The notes: a model not told the origin generated them from the sequence alone. Positions 19,230 to 28,725 are shown, counted from the first letter of the stretch. The stretch: DNA of 64,000 bases from Henriciella sp. (GCA_013214545.1 JABSQB010000009.1:1-64000), one strand, 5' to 3'. Numbers and translations: made by a program.

Positions 19230-20775
19230 GCCGGTCGCATCCACGCCCCCAGCAGAGTCTGTTCAGGATCTGCGGATGCGCCGCCGCAATCAGGCTGAGC
19301 GGCGGTTCAAGCTGTATGGCCAGATCGCCATCGGCATCGCTGTCTCATTTCTCGCCATTCTCCTGATCTCCATCAGTTTCCGCGCAGCCTCGGCGTTTTC
19401 CCGCCACATGCTGGTGCTCGATCTGGAGCCCGCAGTGCTGACAGAGCCATCTGAACTCGCGGTAACAGATCTCAACCTGGCGGTGCGGGCGGAGCTCATG
19501 TCGCAATTCCCTGAGCTCAGCGATGACCGTGTCGAACGCGCAGAGCTGTATGCGATGACCCCGCGTCTGGCCGTTCTGCCTCTGCTGCGCGAGCTGCAGG
19601 AGATGACAGTGCCGCCACAAGCGCCGATCGCCGCGCGGCTCGCGCTTTCAGACGATGTTAATCTCTATCTCAAAGGCGAGATCAAGACCCATCGCACGGT
19701 GCCTGTTGGCGACGCCGGCCGGCTGGCCCGGCTATCTACCGGCGCTTATCGCTTGAGTGATGCCGACCAGGATAATTTCATCGCGTTTCAGGACCGTTTG
19801 GCAGACCCGGGAGCGCCGAGCAATGACATCCTGATCTCACTTTCCGGCGCCTTGTTTGAGCTTGCTGATACCGCTGGCGCCTCGCTCATTCTGAACCATC
19901 TGGCGGGCCCGGTGCCGGCGCTCGGGGAGCAGGCTTCGAGTCCTGTGAATGCGATTTTTCTCGGCAGTGAGACTGCCGACCGACCGCTCAGCAATCGCCA
20001 GATCGCGTTGCTGATTCTAATGGACGATGCCGGCATGATCGAGCGGCGGTTCAATGCCTCCCTGTTCACCAATGCCGACAGCACTTATCCCGAACTTGCG
20101 GGCGCTGCCGCGGCCATTGTTGGGTCGCTGTTCACGATGCTGATCACGGCGATCTTCGCCATCCCGGTCGGGATCTTCGCCGCGATTTATCTTGAAGAAT
20201 TTGCGCCGAAATCGCGACTAACCTCGGTCATTGAAGTCAACATCAACAATCTCGCCGCGGTGCCATCGATCATCTTTGGTCTTCTTGGTGCAGCGGTGTT
20301 CCTGAACACGTTCGACCTGCCGCGATCCATTCCGCTCGTTGGCGGTCTGGTCCTCGGACTGCTGGTCTTGCCGACCATTATTATCGCCTCGCGCGCTGCG
20401 CTGCGTTCGGTGCCGCCCTCGATGCGCGAAGCGGCGCTTGGCCTCGGCGCCTCCAAGACGCAAGCCGTGTTCCATCATGTTCTGCCACTCGCCGCGCCTG
20501 GTATCCTGACAGGAGCTATCATCGCAATGGCGAGAGCCCTTGGTGAGACAGCGCCCTTGCTGCTGATTGGCATGGTTGCCTTCGTCAGCGATGTGCCGAC
20601 CTCGCCGAATGATGAAGCGACTGTGCTTCCCGTCCTCATCTATAAGTGGTTCTCTGGCTCAGAGCGCGCCTGGGAGCCCATGACCGCCGCGGTGATCATC
20701 ATCCTGTTGACGATTTTGATCGCAATGAACCTGATCGCTGTGCTACTGCGGCGTCGATTCGAGCGGAGATGGTAG
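19222..20775 (+). CDS. pstA: Phosphate ABC transporter permease PstA
   Basis: Second permease subunit; 517 residues. An N-terminal cytoplasmic tail and first membrane helix ([19 protein letters not shown]) precede a large extracytoplasmic insert (about 65-275), then the transport core with [33 protein letters not shown] and the EAA-loop [21 protein letters not shown]. The big periplasmic insert is normal for alphaproteobacterial PstA but absent from the E. coli protein. It overlaps pstC by 8 bases and is followed at once by pstB. Confidence 0.94.
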   Translation: MTEPVASTPPAESVQDLRMRRRNQAERRFKLYGQIAIGIAVSFLAILLISISFRAASAFSRHMLVLDLEPAVLTEPSELAVTDLNLAVRAELMSQFPELSDDRVERAELYAMTPRLAVLPLLRELQEMTVPPQAPIAARLALSDDVNLYLKGEIKTHRTVPVGDAGRLARLSTGAYRLSDADQDNFIAFQDRLADPGAPSNDILISLSGALFELADTAGASLILNHLAGPVPALGEQASSPVNAIFLGSETADRPLSNRQIALLILMDDAGMIERRFNASLFTNADSTYPELAGAAAAIVGSLFTMLITAIFAIPVGIFAAIYLEEFAPKSRLTSVIEVNINNLAAVPSIIFGLLGAAVFLNTFDLPRSIPLVGGLVLGLLVLPTIIIASRAALRSVPPSMREAALGLGASKTQAVFHHVLPLAAPGILTGAIIAMARALGETAPLLLIGMVAFVSDVPTSPNDEATVLPVLIYKWFSGSERAWEPMTAAVIIILLTILIAMNLIAVLLRRRFERRW

Positions 20776-20777
20776 GC

Positions 20778-21578
20778 ATGGGTCAGAATGGTATCTTCTA
20801 CGCAGGCGCGAGCGGCATTGGCGGCGCCAAGATCGTATGCCGCGATGTCAGCGTGCACTATCACGACAAGCCGGCCATCCAGAACATCTCGATCAAGGTG
20901 CCGGACAAGGCGGTGACGTCCCTGATCGGTCCATCCGGGTGCGGTAAGTCGACCTTCCTGCGGTGTCTGAACCGAATGAACGACACGATTGAAGGCGCGC
21001 AGGTGGACGGCGAGATCCTGATGGACGGGCAGAACATCAACAGCGCGGAGATCGACCCGGTCCTGCTGCGCGCCAAAGTGGGCATGGTGTTTCAGAAGCC
21101 AAACCCGTTCCCGAAATCGGTCTACGACAATGTTGCGTATGGTCCACGCATTCACGGCCTCGCCGGTAGTAAAGCCGAGCTCGATCAGATGGTCGGCGTC
21201 TCGCTACAAAAGGCGGGACTCTGGAGCGAGGTGAAGGACCGCCTCAATGACGCCGCAACCAGCCTGTCTGGCGGTCAGCAGCAGCGCCTCTGCATCGCGC
21301 GCGCCATCGCCATCAGCCCGGAAGTCATTCTGATGGACGAGCCGTGTTCCGCGCTCGACCCGATCGCCACGGCGCGGATCGAGGAACTGATCGATGAACT
21401 GCGCCTGCGTTTCTGCATCATCATCGTCACGCATTCCATGCAGCAAGCCGCACGCGTGTCGCAAAAGACAGCCTTCTTCAATGCCGGCGAACTGGTTGAG
21501 TTCGGCGACACGGAAACCATTTTCACCAATCCTGCTGAGCAGCGCACACAGGATTATATTACCGGCCGGTTCGGCTAA
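20778..21578 (+). CDS. pstB: Phosphate ABC transporter ATP-binding protein PstB
   Basis: Cytoplasmic ATPase of about 266 residues energising phosphate import. Walker [10 protein letters not shown], PstB hallmark [25 protein letters not shown] region (only partly quoted), ABC signature LSGGQQQR, Walker [14 protein letters not shown] and the switch histidine in IIIVTHS. Two in-frame ATGs are possible (20769 and 20778); the later one avoids overlap with pstA and has GGAG ten bases upstream. Confidence 0.96.
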   Translation: MGQNGIFYAGASGIGGAKIVCRDVSVHYHDKPAIQNISIKVPDKAVTSLIGPSGCGKSTFLRCLNRMNDTIEGAQVDGEILMDGQNINSAEIDPVLLRAKVGMVFQKPNPFPKSVYDNVAYGPRIHGLAGSKAELDQMVGVSLQKAGLWSEVKDRLNDAATSLSGGQQQRLCIARAIAISPEVILMDEPCSALDPIATARIEELIDELRLRFCIIIVTHSMQQAARVSQKTAFFNAGELVEFGDTETIFTNPAEQRTQDYITGRFG

Positions 21579-21590
21579 GGGGATAAAGAC

Positions 21591-22304
21591 GTGGTCAGAC
21601 AACAACATATTGTCAGCGCATTTACCGAAGAGTTGGACCAGCTCTCTGCCGACATTCTGCGCATGGGCGGCCTGGCAGAAGCCATGATCCGCGATGCCTC
21701 GCGGGCGGTGGTCAATCGCGACGCCGCCTTGGCTGAGACGGTGATTGAGCGCGATCTGGAAATGGACCGATTGGAGCGCGAGGTCGAAGGCAAGGCCGTG
21801 CGCATGCTGGCCCTGCGCCAACCGATGGCCTCGGACCTTAGAAACGTCATTGGCGCGATCAAGCTGGCTGGCGGTATCGAGCGTATTGGAGATCTGGCCA
21901 AGAACATTGCCCGGCGCAGCCTGAAAGTCATGGACGAAGACAATCGCTCTGCTCTGCGCGGAATTGAGCGGATGGGACAAGCGGTCTCTAACATTCTGCA
22001 AAAAGCGCTCGACGCCTATGCCCGGCGCAACGCGGACGCGGCCATTCTGGTCCTGCACCAGGACGATGACATTGATAGCCATTATAATGGTCTGCTTCGG
22101 TCGATGCTGATCTTCATGGCAGAAGCCCCAGATCAGCTCGATGCGCGGTCAAACTTTCTGTTCATCGTCAAAAACCTGGAACGCATTGGCGACCATTCGA
22201 CGAACATTGCCAAAGTGGTGCACTTCATCGCCACGGGAGAGCGCATTGGCGCCGCTGACCTAACTGAGAATCAGACTGAGCAAGCTAAGGAAGCCGGATC
22301 ATGA
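21591..22304 (+). CDS. phoU: Phosphate transport system regulatory protein PhoU
   Basis: Negative modulator that connects the Pst transporter to PhoR; 237 residues with the two PhoU helical repeats. First repeat from HIVSAFTEELDQLSADILRMGGLAEAM onwards with RDLEMDRLEREVEGKAV; second after AVSNILQKALDAYARR with the metal-binding-type acidic segment HQDDDIDSHYNGL and NLERIGDHSTNIAKVV. Starts with GTG twelve bases after pstB (GGGG upstream) and ends in an ATGA overlap with phoB. Confidence 0.96.
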   Translation: MVRQQHIVSAFTEELDQLSADILRMGGLAEAMIRDASRAVVNRDAALAETVIERDLEMDRLEREVEGKAVRMLALRQPMASDLRNVIGAIKLAGGIERIGDLAKNIARRSLKVMDEDNRSALRGIERMGQAVSNILQKALDAYARRNADAAILVLHQDDDIDSHYNGLLRSMLIFMAEAPDQLDARSNFLFIVKNLERIGDHSTNIAKVVHFIATGERIGAADLTENQTEQAKEAGS

Positions 22305-22987
22305 AACCGTTCATTGTGATCGCTGAAGACGAAAAATCAGTCGCAGAATTGCTGCGATACAATTTGGAATCTGAGGGATATGAGACCGCAATCGCCGGAG
22401 ACGGTGATGAAGCCATGTTGCTGCTCGATGAACGCATACCCGACCTGATGCTGCTCGACTGGATGCTGCCCAAGATCTCCGGCATCGAAATCTGCCGCCG
22501 CGTGCGCACGCGCCAGGAAACAGCGAACCTGCCAATCATTATGCTGACGGCCCGTACCGAGGAAGCCGACCGTATTCGCGGCCTCGAAACCGGCGCGGAT
22601 GATTATGTCACCAAGCCCTTCTCGACCAACGAACTCATGGCCCGGGTCAAAGCCGTGCTCCGCCGCATCCGTCCGGCTTTGATGGATGATCAGATCCGTG
22701 TCGGCGATATCCAGATCGACCGCACCACGCACCGCGTGACCCGTGATGGCAAGGACATTCACCTCGGACCAACCGAGTTCCGCTTGCTTGAATATTTCGC
22801 GCAGCATCCAGGCCGTGTGTTCTCGCGCGAGCAATTGCTGGACGGGGTCTGGGGCGCGGACGTCTATGTCGAAGCCCGCACCGTTGATGTCCATATCGGG
22901 CGTCTGCGTAAGGCATTGATGAGCCTGGGCGGCACCAATCCGATCCGCACGGTTCGTTCAGCCGGTTATTCGCTGCGTACCGATTAA
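22301..22987 (+). CDS. phoB: Phosphate regulon response regulator PhoB
   Basis: Two-domain OmpR-family regulator, 228 residues. Receiver domain at 1-120 with acidic pocket EDE, phospho-acceptor D53 in LLDWMLP and switch lysine in YVTKPFS; winged-helix DNA-binding domain at about 130-228 with GPTEFRLLEYFAQHPGRVFSREQLL and VDVHIGRLRKAL. It overlaps phoU by four bases and is the last gene of the phosphate cluster. It is expected to act at the PHO box in front of pstC. Confidence 0.95.
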   Translation: MKPFIVIAEDEKSVAELLRYNLESEGYETAIAGDGDEAMLLLDERIPDLMLLDWMLPKISGIEICRRVRTRQETANLPIIMLTARTEEADRIRGLETGADDYVTKPFSTNELMARVKAVLRRIRPALMDDQIRVGDIQIDRTTHRVTRDGKDIHLGPTEFRLLEYFAQHPGRVFSREQLLDGVWGADVYVEARTVDVHIGRLRKALMSLGGTNPIRTVRSAGYSLRTD

Positions 22988-23000
22988 TCCTATCGAATCG

Positions 23001-23984
23001 TTATGCTGGTTCGGTGACTCGCAGCGAGGCGACACGGCCAATCGCGGCCTCCGCTTCGTCGATAATCCGATCGACAATGTCTTTCACAGGCAGGATGTCC
23101 TTTACCCCGCCTGCAGACTGTCCCATTGCGAAACAGGATTTTGCCGCGTCGAGACGCGTCTCATCCGTGACGCCGCCAATGCCGCCCAGCACATCTTGCT
23201 GCACCGAAAGCGCCGCCTGCATGGGAAAGCCCTGGATTTCGTCGGGACGCTGTTCCCAATCGAGAATGTAATCATTGGTCCGGCAGCGCATCGGCTTGCC
23301 TGAATAACAACGGGTTCGGGTGGTGTCGGTATCTCCTGCTCCAACCACGGTGTCTTTATAGCTCTGCGCCGCATGTGCCTCAGCCGATGCGATGAAGCGC
23401 GTACCCATCCAGACACCGACGGCGCCGAGCGACAGAGCCGCTGCGAGGCCGCGGCCATCATAAATACCGCCGGCTGCGACGACCGGGATGTTCACGGCCT
23501 CCACCGCCTGCGCGACCAGCGGCAATGTGCCGACCAGGCCAGTATGCCCGCCGCCTTCGCCGCCCTGCAGGATGACCGCATCGCAACCTGCCTGCTCAGC
23601 CTTGATCGCGTGCTTCACAGCGCCGCCAACGACCATCACCTTTACCCCGGCATCCTTGAGCTTCTTCATGATCGGCATCGGCACACCGAGCCCGGCAACG
23701 AAGCTGTCAGCGCCGCCTTCAATGATCACATCGACGCTCTTTTCGAGGCTACGAGGATCGGCTGCGAGCAGGTCGACGCCGAAAGGCTTGTCAGTCAGCT
23801 CTTTGACCCGCGCCATTTGCGATTCAATGAATTCTGGTGACGTTCCGGCCATGCCAAGCACGCCATATCCACCCGCATTGCACATTGCAGCGGCCAGTTC
23901 AGCGTAGGAAACACCGCCCATCCCTGCCAGCATGATCGGGTGTTTTGTGCCAAGAAAGTCGCAAAGAGGGGTATGAATTCCCAT
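23001..23984 (-). CDS. NAD(P)H-dependent flavin oxidoreductase / nitronate monooxygenase family
   Basis: FMN enzyme of 327 residues with a TIM-barrel; family members oxidise alkyl nitronates or act as enoyl reductases. Visible features are HPIMLAGMGGVSYAELAAAM at the N-terminus, the glycine-rich QGGEGGGHTG segment with the candidate catalytic His, and VVAAGGIYDGRGLAAALSLGAVGVWMGTRF for FMN phosphate binding. The ATG at 23984 has GGAGG upstream; the longer frame (TTG at 24038) lacks one. It converges on phoB with a 13-base gap. Confidence 0.88.
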   Translation of the reverse strand: MGIHTPLCDFLGTKHPIMLAGMGGVSYAELAAAMCNAGGYGVLGMAGTSPEFIESQMARVKELTDKPFGVDLLAADPRSLEKSVDVIIEGGADSFVAGLGVPMPIMKKLKDAGVKVMVVGGAVKHAIKAEQAGCDAVILQGGEGGGHTGLVGTLPLVAQAVEAVNIPVVAAGGIYDGRGLAAALSLGAVGVWMGTRFIASAEAHAAQSYKDTVVGAGDTDTTRTRCYSGKPMRCRTNDYILDWEQRPDEIQGFPMQAALSVQQDVLGGIGGVTDETRLDAAKSCFAMGQSAGGVKDILPVKDIVDRIIDEAEAAIGRVASLRVTEPA

Positions 23985-24159
23985 GGAAGCCTCCAAATTT
24001 TCAATGATCGATACCGGGGCAACCTTGCGGCAAGACAAGGCATTCCCGCGGGGAAATCTATCGTTTTACTGGCTTATGCAGTTTTACACTGCACTTTGGG
24101 CGCGATTCTTGTATGTTCCGCGGTGCCAATGAAGGCTATTCTTCTAGAGGGGAGAGAAA

Positions 24160-24516
24160 ATGAGTACGAAACTCTGGATTGCAGCACTTGCCGCTGCAGG
24201 CTTGGCAGCATGTGGCGCAGCAGACGACGCCGCGGATACTGCTGCAGATGCAGCCGACGCTACGGTTGAAGCTGCTGAAGACGCCACTGAAGCAACAACT
24301 GAAGCCGCCGATGAGGCTGCCGACGCTGCAGCAGACGTCGTTGAAGCCGCTGAAGACGCAGCCGAAGATGCTGCTTCTGACGTTGCTGACGCAGCCGACG
24401 CCGCTGTTGATGCTGCAACAGATGCAGCCGAAGAAGCTGCTGACGACGCCGCTGACGCTGTCGAAGACGTTGTCACCGACGTTGTTGAAGCTGTTGAAGA
24501 AGAAACGACTGAGTAA
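24160..24516 (+). CDS. Acidic alanine-rich low-complexity lipoprotein
   Basis: Predicted secreted lipoprotein of 118 residues: signal peptide MSTKLWIAALAAAGLAAC with Cys18, then about 100 residues made almost only of Ala, Asp, Glu, Val and Thr. I count about 37 acidic residues and no Lys, Arg or His after residue 4. Acidic residues recur every three to four positions (AADAADAT, AAEDAAED), which suggests one long acidic helix standing off the membrane. GGGGAGAG upstream supports the start, and a strong terminator follows. The family and function are not recognised. The long open frame on the opposite strand is a by-product of codon bias. Confidence 0.75.
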   Translation: MSTKLWIAALAAAGLAACGAADDAADTAADAADATVEAAEDATEATTEAADEAADAAADVVEAAEDAAEDAASDVADAADAAVDAATDAAEEAADDAADAVEDVVTDVVEAVEEETTE

Positions 24517-24543
24517 GCACTCAGCCCGTGATCATTTTCAGAA

Positions 24544-24574
24544 AAGGCCCCGCCTGCGTAGCGGGGCCTTTTTT
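24544..24574 (+). terminator. Rho-independent terminator after the acidic lipoprotein
   Basis: Inverted repeat AAGGCCCCGC / GCGGGGCCTT with a seven-base loop, followed by six T. It sits 27 bases downstream of the lipoprotein stop codon. Confidence 0.92.
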
Positions 24575-24597
24575 ATGTCTCGATGAGGGAGTGGCCG

Positions 24598-25383
24598 CTA
24601 GAAGACGGCGTAACCGCCATCGATGATCATGGTCGTACCAGACGTGTAAAGCGACGCGTCACTGGCGAGATAAACCGCCATGCCGCCAAAATCCTTTGGC
24701 TCGCCCCAGCGCCGGATCGGTACGCGCGTAATCACTTTGCTTGAAAAGACATCGCTGTCCTGCGCCATCGACGTCATGTCTGTCGCAATCCAACCTGGCA
24801 AGATCGAGTTGGCGCGAATGCCATAACGGCCGCACTCAACCGCGATGCCGCGGATCATCGATGGCAGGCCGCCTTTGGTCGCGGCATAAGCCTGATTGCG
24901 CGCCGCGCCTTCGATACCCGCCAGCGACGCGACGCCGACGACCGAACCACCCGGATCTCCCGCTTTTGCGCGTTCGGTCATATGCTTGACGCTCTCGCGC
25001 AACGTCCAGAACGCACCATCCAGATTTACAGCCATATTCTTGCGCCAGGTTTCCGTCGTCATCTCGACAAAGCTTGGCGCACCGAAGCCGACCCCGGCAT
25101 TGGCGATACACGTATCGATCCGGCCCATCTTGGCGACCACGTCTGCGGTCGCATCGACTACAACCTGCTCGTCCGCGACATCGACGGTCCAGGCCTGCAC
25201 GTCACCCGCACCCAGTTTGGACAGCGCTTCAACAGCTTCTGTATTGGCCGCTTCCTTGCGGCCCCAGATCGCGACGCTGGCATTCGACGCTGCAAGCGCT
25301 TCGGCCATGCCGTAACCAATGCCGCGATTACCGCCGGTCACAAGGGCCACTTTTCCAGTCAAATCAAACGGCGCGTATGTCAT
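24598..25383 (-). CDS. SDR family oxidoreductase
   Basis: Classical short-chain dehydrogenase of 261 residues. Cofactor motif TGGNRGIGYGMAEAL, structural NAG in IANAGVGFG, catalytic Ser in VGVASLAGIEG, and YxxxK as YAATKGG. The C-terminus keeps the usual LASDASLYTSGTTMIIDGGY. The substrate cannot be deduced; sequence style is that of 3-oxoacyl-ACP reductase/gluconate dehydrogenase-like SDRs. It stands alone, with a terminator for the opposite gene directly downstream. Confidence 0.9.
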   Translation of the reverse strand: MTYAPFDLTGKVALVTGGNRGIGYGMAEALAASNASVAIWGRKEAANTEAVEALSKLGAGDVQAWTVDVADEQVVVDATADVVAKMGRIDTCIANAGVGFGAPSFVEMTTETWRKNMAVNLDGAFWTLRESVKHMTERAKAGDPGGSVVGVASLAGIEGAARNQAYAATKGGLPSMIRGIAVECGRYGIRANSILPGWIATDMTSMAQDSDVFSSKVITRVPIRRWGEPKDFGGMAVYLASDASLYTSGTTMIIDGGYAVF

Positions 25384-25489
25384 GCTCAGATCTCCTCATT
25401 CAGAACTGCCCTCCCCATCCGAGCGGTTACGGTAGGGAAGGCAAACTGATTCTAATGCGAGGAGCGTGGATGACCGCTTGCGAGCAAGA

Positions 25490-26428
25490 CTAGGAGTTGC
25501 TGGCGCGGAGCGCAGTTCGATCGTGGATGAAGTAAATCCGCCGCCGCTCGCGATCGACTTGCAGACGGAAATTGCGCAGCAAATCCATCCCCATGACCAT
25601 CATCGGCTGATCCCCATAGCCGAGCTCAGAAAACAAATCGGTTTCCAAAGCCGGGAGCGAGAACCGACGCATTTCATTGTCGGCAAAGATCAGACGGCGA
25701 AACTTAAACACGCTGGCCTTGTTTCTGTTGAGATCGCTGCCGCGGATCAACGCGGTTCGTTCCTCATCGATTTTGGCGCCTGCTGCCTCTGCAAATTCTG
25801 GATTCACGAAGCTCATATCCGCGCCGGTATCGATCAGCGCCAATCCTCTGACGCTGTTAATCTTGATTGGGACCAGGATGAGATCATTGGCCTCTTGATA
25901 ATCGACCCAGGTCCGGCGCGCATGGCGGACGCGCTTGGGTCTGCCATCATAAAGCAGCACGCGGTCATTGGAAAAATCGAAATCGACGACCCGGGTCTCA
26001 AACAATGAAATGGGCAGGATGCTCAGCTGCACCGGATATCGGTTTTCAGTGTTCACCGCGACCCGCAGATCCGTCCAGCTTTTCGCGCCTACGGCAAGAT
26101 GCGGCAGACTGGCCACTGGATAAGTGCGCTGCCCGCCAACGCCAAGAATTCGAGCGACGCTTTCATCCTCATGCGGCTCGGGATCAGTGGCGAAATAGCC
26201 GTCGCTGATCAGCGGAATTGTCGCGCCGGTGTCGAGCAAAGCAGAGGTTTCGATGCCATTGATTACAACGCTCGTGTAAGGCCGGAACTGTTCAACCTTT
26301 TGCAGCTCGAGCGTGCGTTCTTCCTCTGCCGCATTGGCGCCCATCGCGAAGGCCATGGCGAGATAAGCTATGATGACCCATGCTGCGGTCCGCAGACTGA
26401 GAAGGTTAGCCAATCGGAATCCTGTCAT
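25490..26428 (-). CDS. Exported retropepsin-like aspartic protease with two DTG domains
   Basis: A protein of 312 residues with an N-terminal hydrophobic export segment (AAWVIIAYLAMAFAMGANA, about 15-33). It then has two retropepsin-type repeats: LLDTGATIPLI with D66, and ALIDTGADMSFVN with D200. Retroviral proteases need two chains to pair the two aspartates; here both are on one chain, so it could form an intramolecular pair (inference). The ATG at 26428 is chosen; the TTG at 26446 would add six residues, and neither has a strong Shine-Dalgarno. It lies 28 bases after the D-2-hydroxyacid dehydrogenase gene and is probably co-transcribed with it. The substrate is unknown. Confidence 0.85.
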   Translation of the reverse strand: MTGFRLANLLSLRTAAWVIIAYLAMAFAMGANAAEEERTLELQKVEQFRPYTSVVINGIETSALLDTGATIPLISDGYFATDPEPHEDESVARILGVGGQRTYPVASLPHLAVGAKSWTDLRVAVNTENRYPVQLSILPISLFETRVVDFDFSNDRVLLYDGRPKRVRHARRTWVDYQEANDLILVPIKINSVRGLALIDTGADMSFVNPEFAEAAGAKIDEERTALIRGSDLNRNKASVFKFRRLIFADNEMRRFSLPALETDLFSELGYGDQPMMVMGMDLLRNFRLQVDRERRRIYFIHDRTALRASNS

Positions 26429-26456
26429 TCGTGTAGTATGCCACAATTGTCGCGAA

Positions 26457-27434
26457 TCACGAAAACTCTTCTGGAGGCACCAGGTTCTTCAAGGGCTTAC
26501 CCTCCAAGAACAGCCCCAGATTGTTCAGGAAAACCTGATCGGTCCGCCGGCTCGACTGGGGCGTCAGCGCCGAGATGTGCGGCGTCAGTGTGATCTTTGG
26601 ATGGGACCATATCGGATTGTCGGCAGAGAGTGGCTCTTCGCGCACAACATCCAAGCTCGCATGCGCGAGTTGATCAGTGTCTAGCGCAGCGATCAGCGCG
26701 TCCTCGTCGACCAGGCCGCCGCGCCCGACATTCACGAACAAACTACCCGGCTGCATTGCCTTGAAGAAATCTGCGTTGGCGATGTTCTCTGTCTCATCGC
26801 TCAGGGGCAGACAGAGCAAGACTGCATCCGCGCCTGCCAGCGCTGTGTGCAACTGATCGGGCGTGATGATCTGATCGGCAGCTTCCGATTGACCGCCACT
26901 GCGCCGTACGCCGGTGACTGCAGCGCCGAGGCCGCGCAATCTGCGACCGCTGGCCTGACCGATGGCACCAAATCCGACGATCAGCCAATGCGTGCTGCTG
27001 ATTTCCCGAAACGGCAGCCGTTCCCAGCTATGCGCAGTCTGGGCTGCGCGCCGGGCCAGGCCGCCCTGAAAATGATCGAGCCCGGCCCAGATCACCCATT
27101 CAGCAATCGCTTCTGATTGTTCATGGCTGCCGGAATAAAGCTCTGCTTTCTGACCGATCGCCTGCAGCAGTGGATGCTCGATGCCCGCCGCGGAAGACTG
27201 GAACCAGTCAAGCTGCTCAAATCCCAGCAACGTTTGGAAAAAAGTCATCACGGCCGGGCTGAAATAGGCGTCAACCGTCCCATAAGCGATGGCAGCCTTC
27301 GCCTCACTCTCGCCCCAAGGATGTTTCAGGTCTCCTTCATCACTTAGGATTAAAGGTGAGATCTGATCTGCGTACGGTTTCAGCGCCTCTTCGATCCGAT
27401 CAAAGGTTTTTGCATGCACCAAAAATTTTCGCAT
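26457..27434 (-). CDS. D-2-hydroxyacid dehydrogenase
   Basis: NAD(P)-dependent 2-ketoacid reductase/2-hydroxyacid dehydrogenase of 325 residues. Rossmann motif as VGFGAIGQASGRRL, catalytic Arg in VNVGRGGLVDEDAL, Glu in DVVREEPL, and His in LTPHISALT. The start ATG at 27434 is supported by GGAGG eight to nine bases upstream. That Shine-Dalgarno lies inside the oppositely oriented TIGR02301 gene, whose start overlaps this one head to head by 21 bases. The exact substrate (glyoxylate, hydroxypyruvate or other) is undetermined. Confidence 0.92.
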   Translation of the reverse strand: MRKFLVHAKTFDRIEEALKPYADQISPLILSDEGDLKHPWGESEAKAAIAYGTVDAYFSPAVMTFFQTLLGFEQLDWFQSSAAGIEHPLLQAIGQKAELYSGSHEQSEAIAEWVIWAGLDHFQGGLARRAAQTAHSWERLPFREISSTHWLIVGFGAIGQASGRRLRGLGAAVTGVRRSGGQSEAADQIITPDQLHTALAGADAVLLCLPLSDETENIANADFFKAMQPGSLFVNVGRGGLVDEDALIAALDTDQLAHASLDVVREEPLSADNPIWSHPKITLTPHISALTPQSSRRTDQVFLNNLGLFLEGKPLKNLVPPEEFS

Positions 27435-27845
27435 CGCCGTGTCCTCCGTAATGCCCTTGTGGGTCTGCTCGTCGTCTTGCCAGCTCTCTCGGCGCAGGGC
27501 CAGACTAACGTGCGGTCACAGGATTACTTTCGCGATGTCACCGCTCTGGCAGAAGTTCTCGGCAAAGCCCACGCCGTCCGCGTGGTTTGCAATGGCCGGA
27601 ATGATCAGCACTGGCGCAGTTACATGTTGCGCTTGCTGGAGCTTGAGGCGCCGTATCAAGGCGGGTTGCGCCGGTCGATGGTGAATGGGTTTAATGCCGG
27701 ATTCTCGTGGGGCAGCAGCCTGCACACGGCCTGTGATGGCGCGACCCGGGATGCAGAAAAAGCCTATGCTGCAGAAGGACGCGACCTGTCCGCGCGGCTG
27801 GTGCAGGCGAACGTGCCCGGCGCCTCCGGACTGCCGCCAAGATAA
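27414..27845 (+). CDS. TIGR02301 family exported protein
   Basis: Alphaproteobacterial protein of 143 residues with a signal peptide (VLRNALVGLLVVLPALSAQG). The family core is RSQDYFRDVTALAEVLGKAHAVRVVCNG, then DQHWRSYMLRLLELEAP and FNAGFSWGSSLHTAC. Two cysteines could form a periplasmic disulfide. No function is established for the family. The ATG at 27414 overlaps the divergent dehydrogenase; an in-frame GTG at 27459 would shorten the signal peptide too much, so the overlap is probably real. Confidence 0.82.
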   Translation: MHQKFSHRRVLRNALVGLLVVLPALSAQGQTNVRSQDYFRDVTALAEVLGKAHAVRVVCNGRNDQHWRSYMLRLLELEAPYQGGLRRSMVNGFNAGFSWGSSLHTACDGATRDAEKAYAAEGRDLSARLVQANVPGASGLPPR

Positions 27846-27848
27846 GAT

Positions 27849-28598
27849 CTAATCCTCGCGCTGAACCCGCGCCTTGCCCCGCCCCAATGCCAGCGCCTTG
27901 ATTGCGCCTCTAAAGGTGCGCACTTCCTGCGTGGTCCAATTGCCGCGTATGAAGGCATTGCGGATATTGGTCTTCATCAGCGGGGTCTTGTCCGGCGGAT
28001 AGAAATAGCCCGCGCGTTCCAGCTCTTCTTCAAGATGTTCGAACATCCGGATCAGGTCTTCCTTAGGCGCGGGTGTTTCAACGCCTGCCTTCTCGCCTTC
28101 CCAACGCCCGACGGCGCCCTGAACCGCGCCCCAGCTGGCACAGAACACACCGACCGCCTGAGCCAGATTGAGAGAGGCAAAGTCTGAATTGACGGGATAA
28201 GTCATGATCGTATCGGCGAGGCCGACAAGCTCGCTCGGCAAGCCGTGATTCTCCGCCCCAAAAAGAACGCCGCAGCGCAACGGGCTGTCCTGGATCTGCT
28301 CAGCACCGCCCATTGCATCGGTCACAGATTTTTCCATGCCGCGAGGCCGGGCGGTGGCAGCGAGGACGAGTTGCAAATCGGCGAGCGCTGCCTCTGCGGT
28401 GTCAAACACTTCGACCGACACCCCGGCCTCGAATGCGCCGGCTGAAAGCGGCTCCGCAGCCGGATTAGGCCATCCATCACGCGGCGCAATCAGGCGCAAT
28501 TTTGTCAGACCGAAGTTCAGCATGACCCGCGCGACGGACCCGATATTCTCGCCCAGTTGCGGGCGGTGGAGCAGGATGATGGGAGCAGAATCTGGCAT
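27849..28598 (-). CDS. tRNA/rRNA methyltransferase, SpoU/TrmJ type
   Basis: 2'-O-ribose methyltransferase of the SPOUT superfamily, 249 residues, most like TrmJ (tRNA positon 32 Cm/Um). Visible motifs are motif 1 [21 protein letters not shown] with the catalytic Asn/Arg region, motif 2 [16 protein letters not shown], and motif 3 [14 protein letters not shown] that forms the trefoil knot. A C-terminal helical extension (about 160-249) fits TrmJ. It ends three bases from the TIGR02301 stop (convergent). Confidence 0.9.
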   Translation of the reverse strand: MPDSAPIILLHRPQLGENIGSVARVMLNFGLTKLRLIAPRDGWPNPAAEPLSAGAFEAGVSVEVFDTAEAALADLQLVLAATARPRGMEKSVTDAMGGAEQIQDSPLRCGVLFGAENHGLPSELVGLADTIMTYPVNSDFASLNLAQAVGVFCASWGAVQGAVGRWEGEKAGVETPAPKEDLIRMFEHLEEELERAGYFYPPDKTPLMKTNIRNAFIRGNWTTQEVRTFRGAIKALALGRGKARVQRED

Positions 28599-28660
28599 TG
28601 ACGCCCTCCTGCCTCATGCATTCTCACTTGGTCAACTGCAGAGCAGCGCTATCTGCCCTT

Positions 28661-28688
28661 TTGACGCCGCCCATAGACCTGCTATAGG
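28661..28688 (+). promoter_or_regulatory. Candidate sigma-70 type promoter of icd
   Basis: TTGACG at 28661-28666 and TATAGG at 28683-28688 with a 16-base spacer; the extended -10 reads GCTATAGG, close to the alphaproteobacterial housekeeping form. It lies 37 bases before the icd start codon. Confidence 0.6.
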
Positions 28689-28725
28689 CCCACCCAAACC
28701 GTTAAAGGCAAAAGGAAAACCTCCC

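Noticed and set aside
21204-22082. Open frame of 292 codons on the minus strand
   Set aside because: Antisense to pstB and phoU, no recognisable domain.
24144-24476. Ser/Ala-only open frame on the minus strand
   Set aside because: It mirrors the low-complexity acidic lipoprotein; the sense frame has a signal peptide, ribosome site and terminator.
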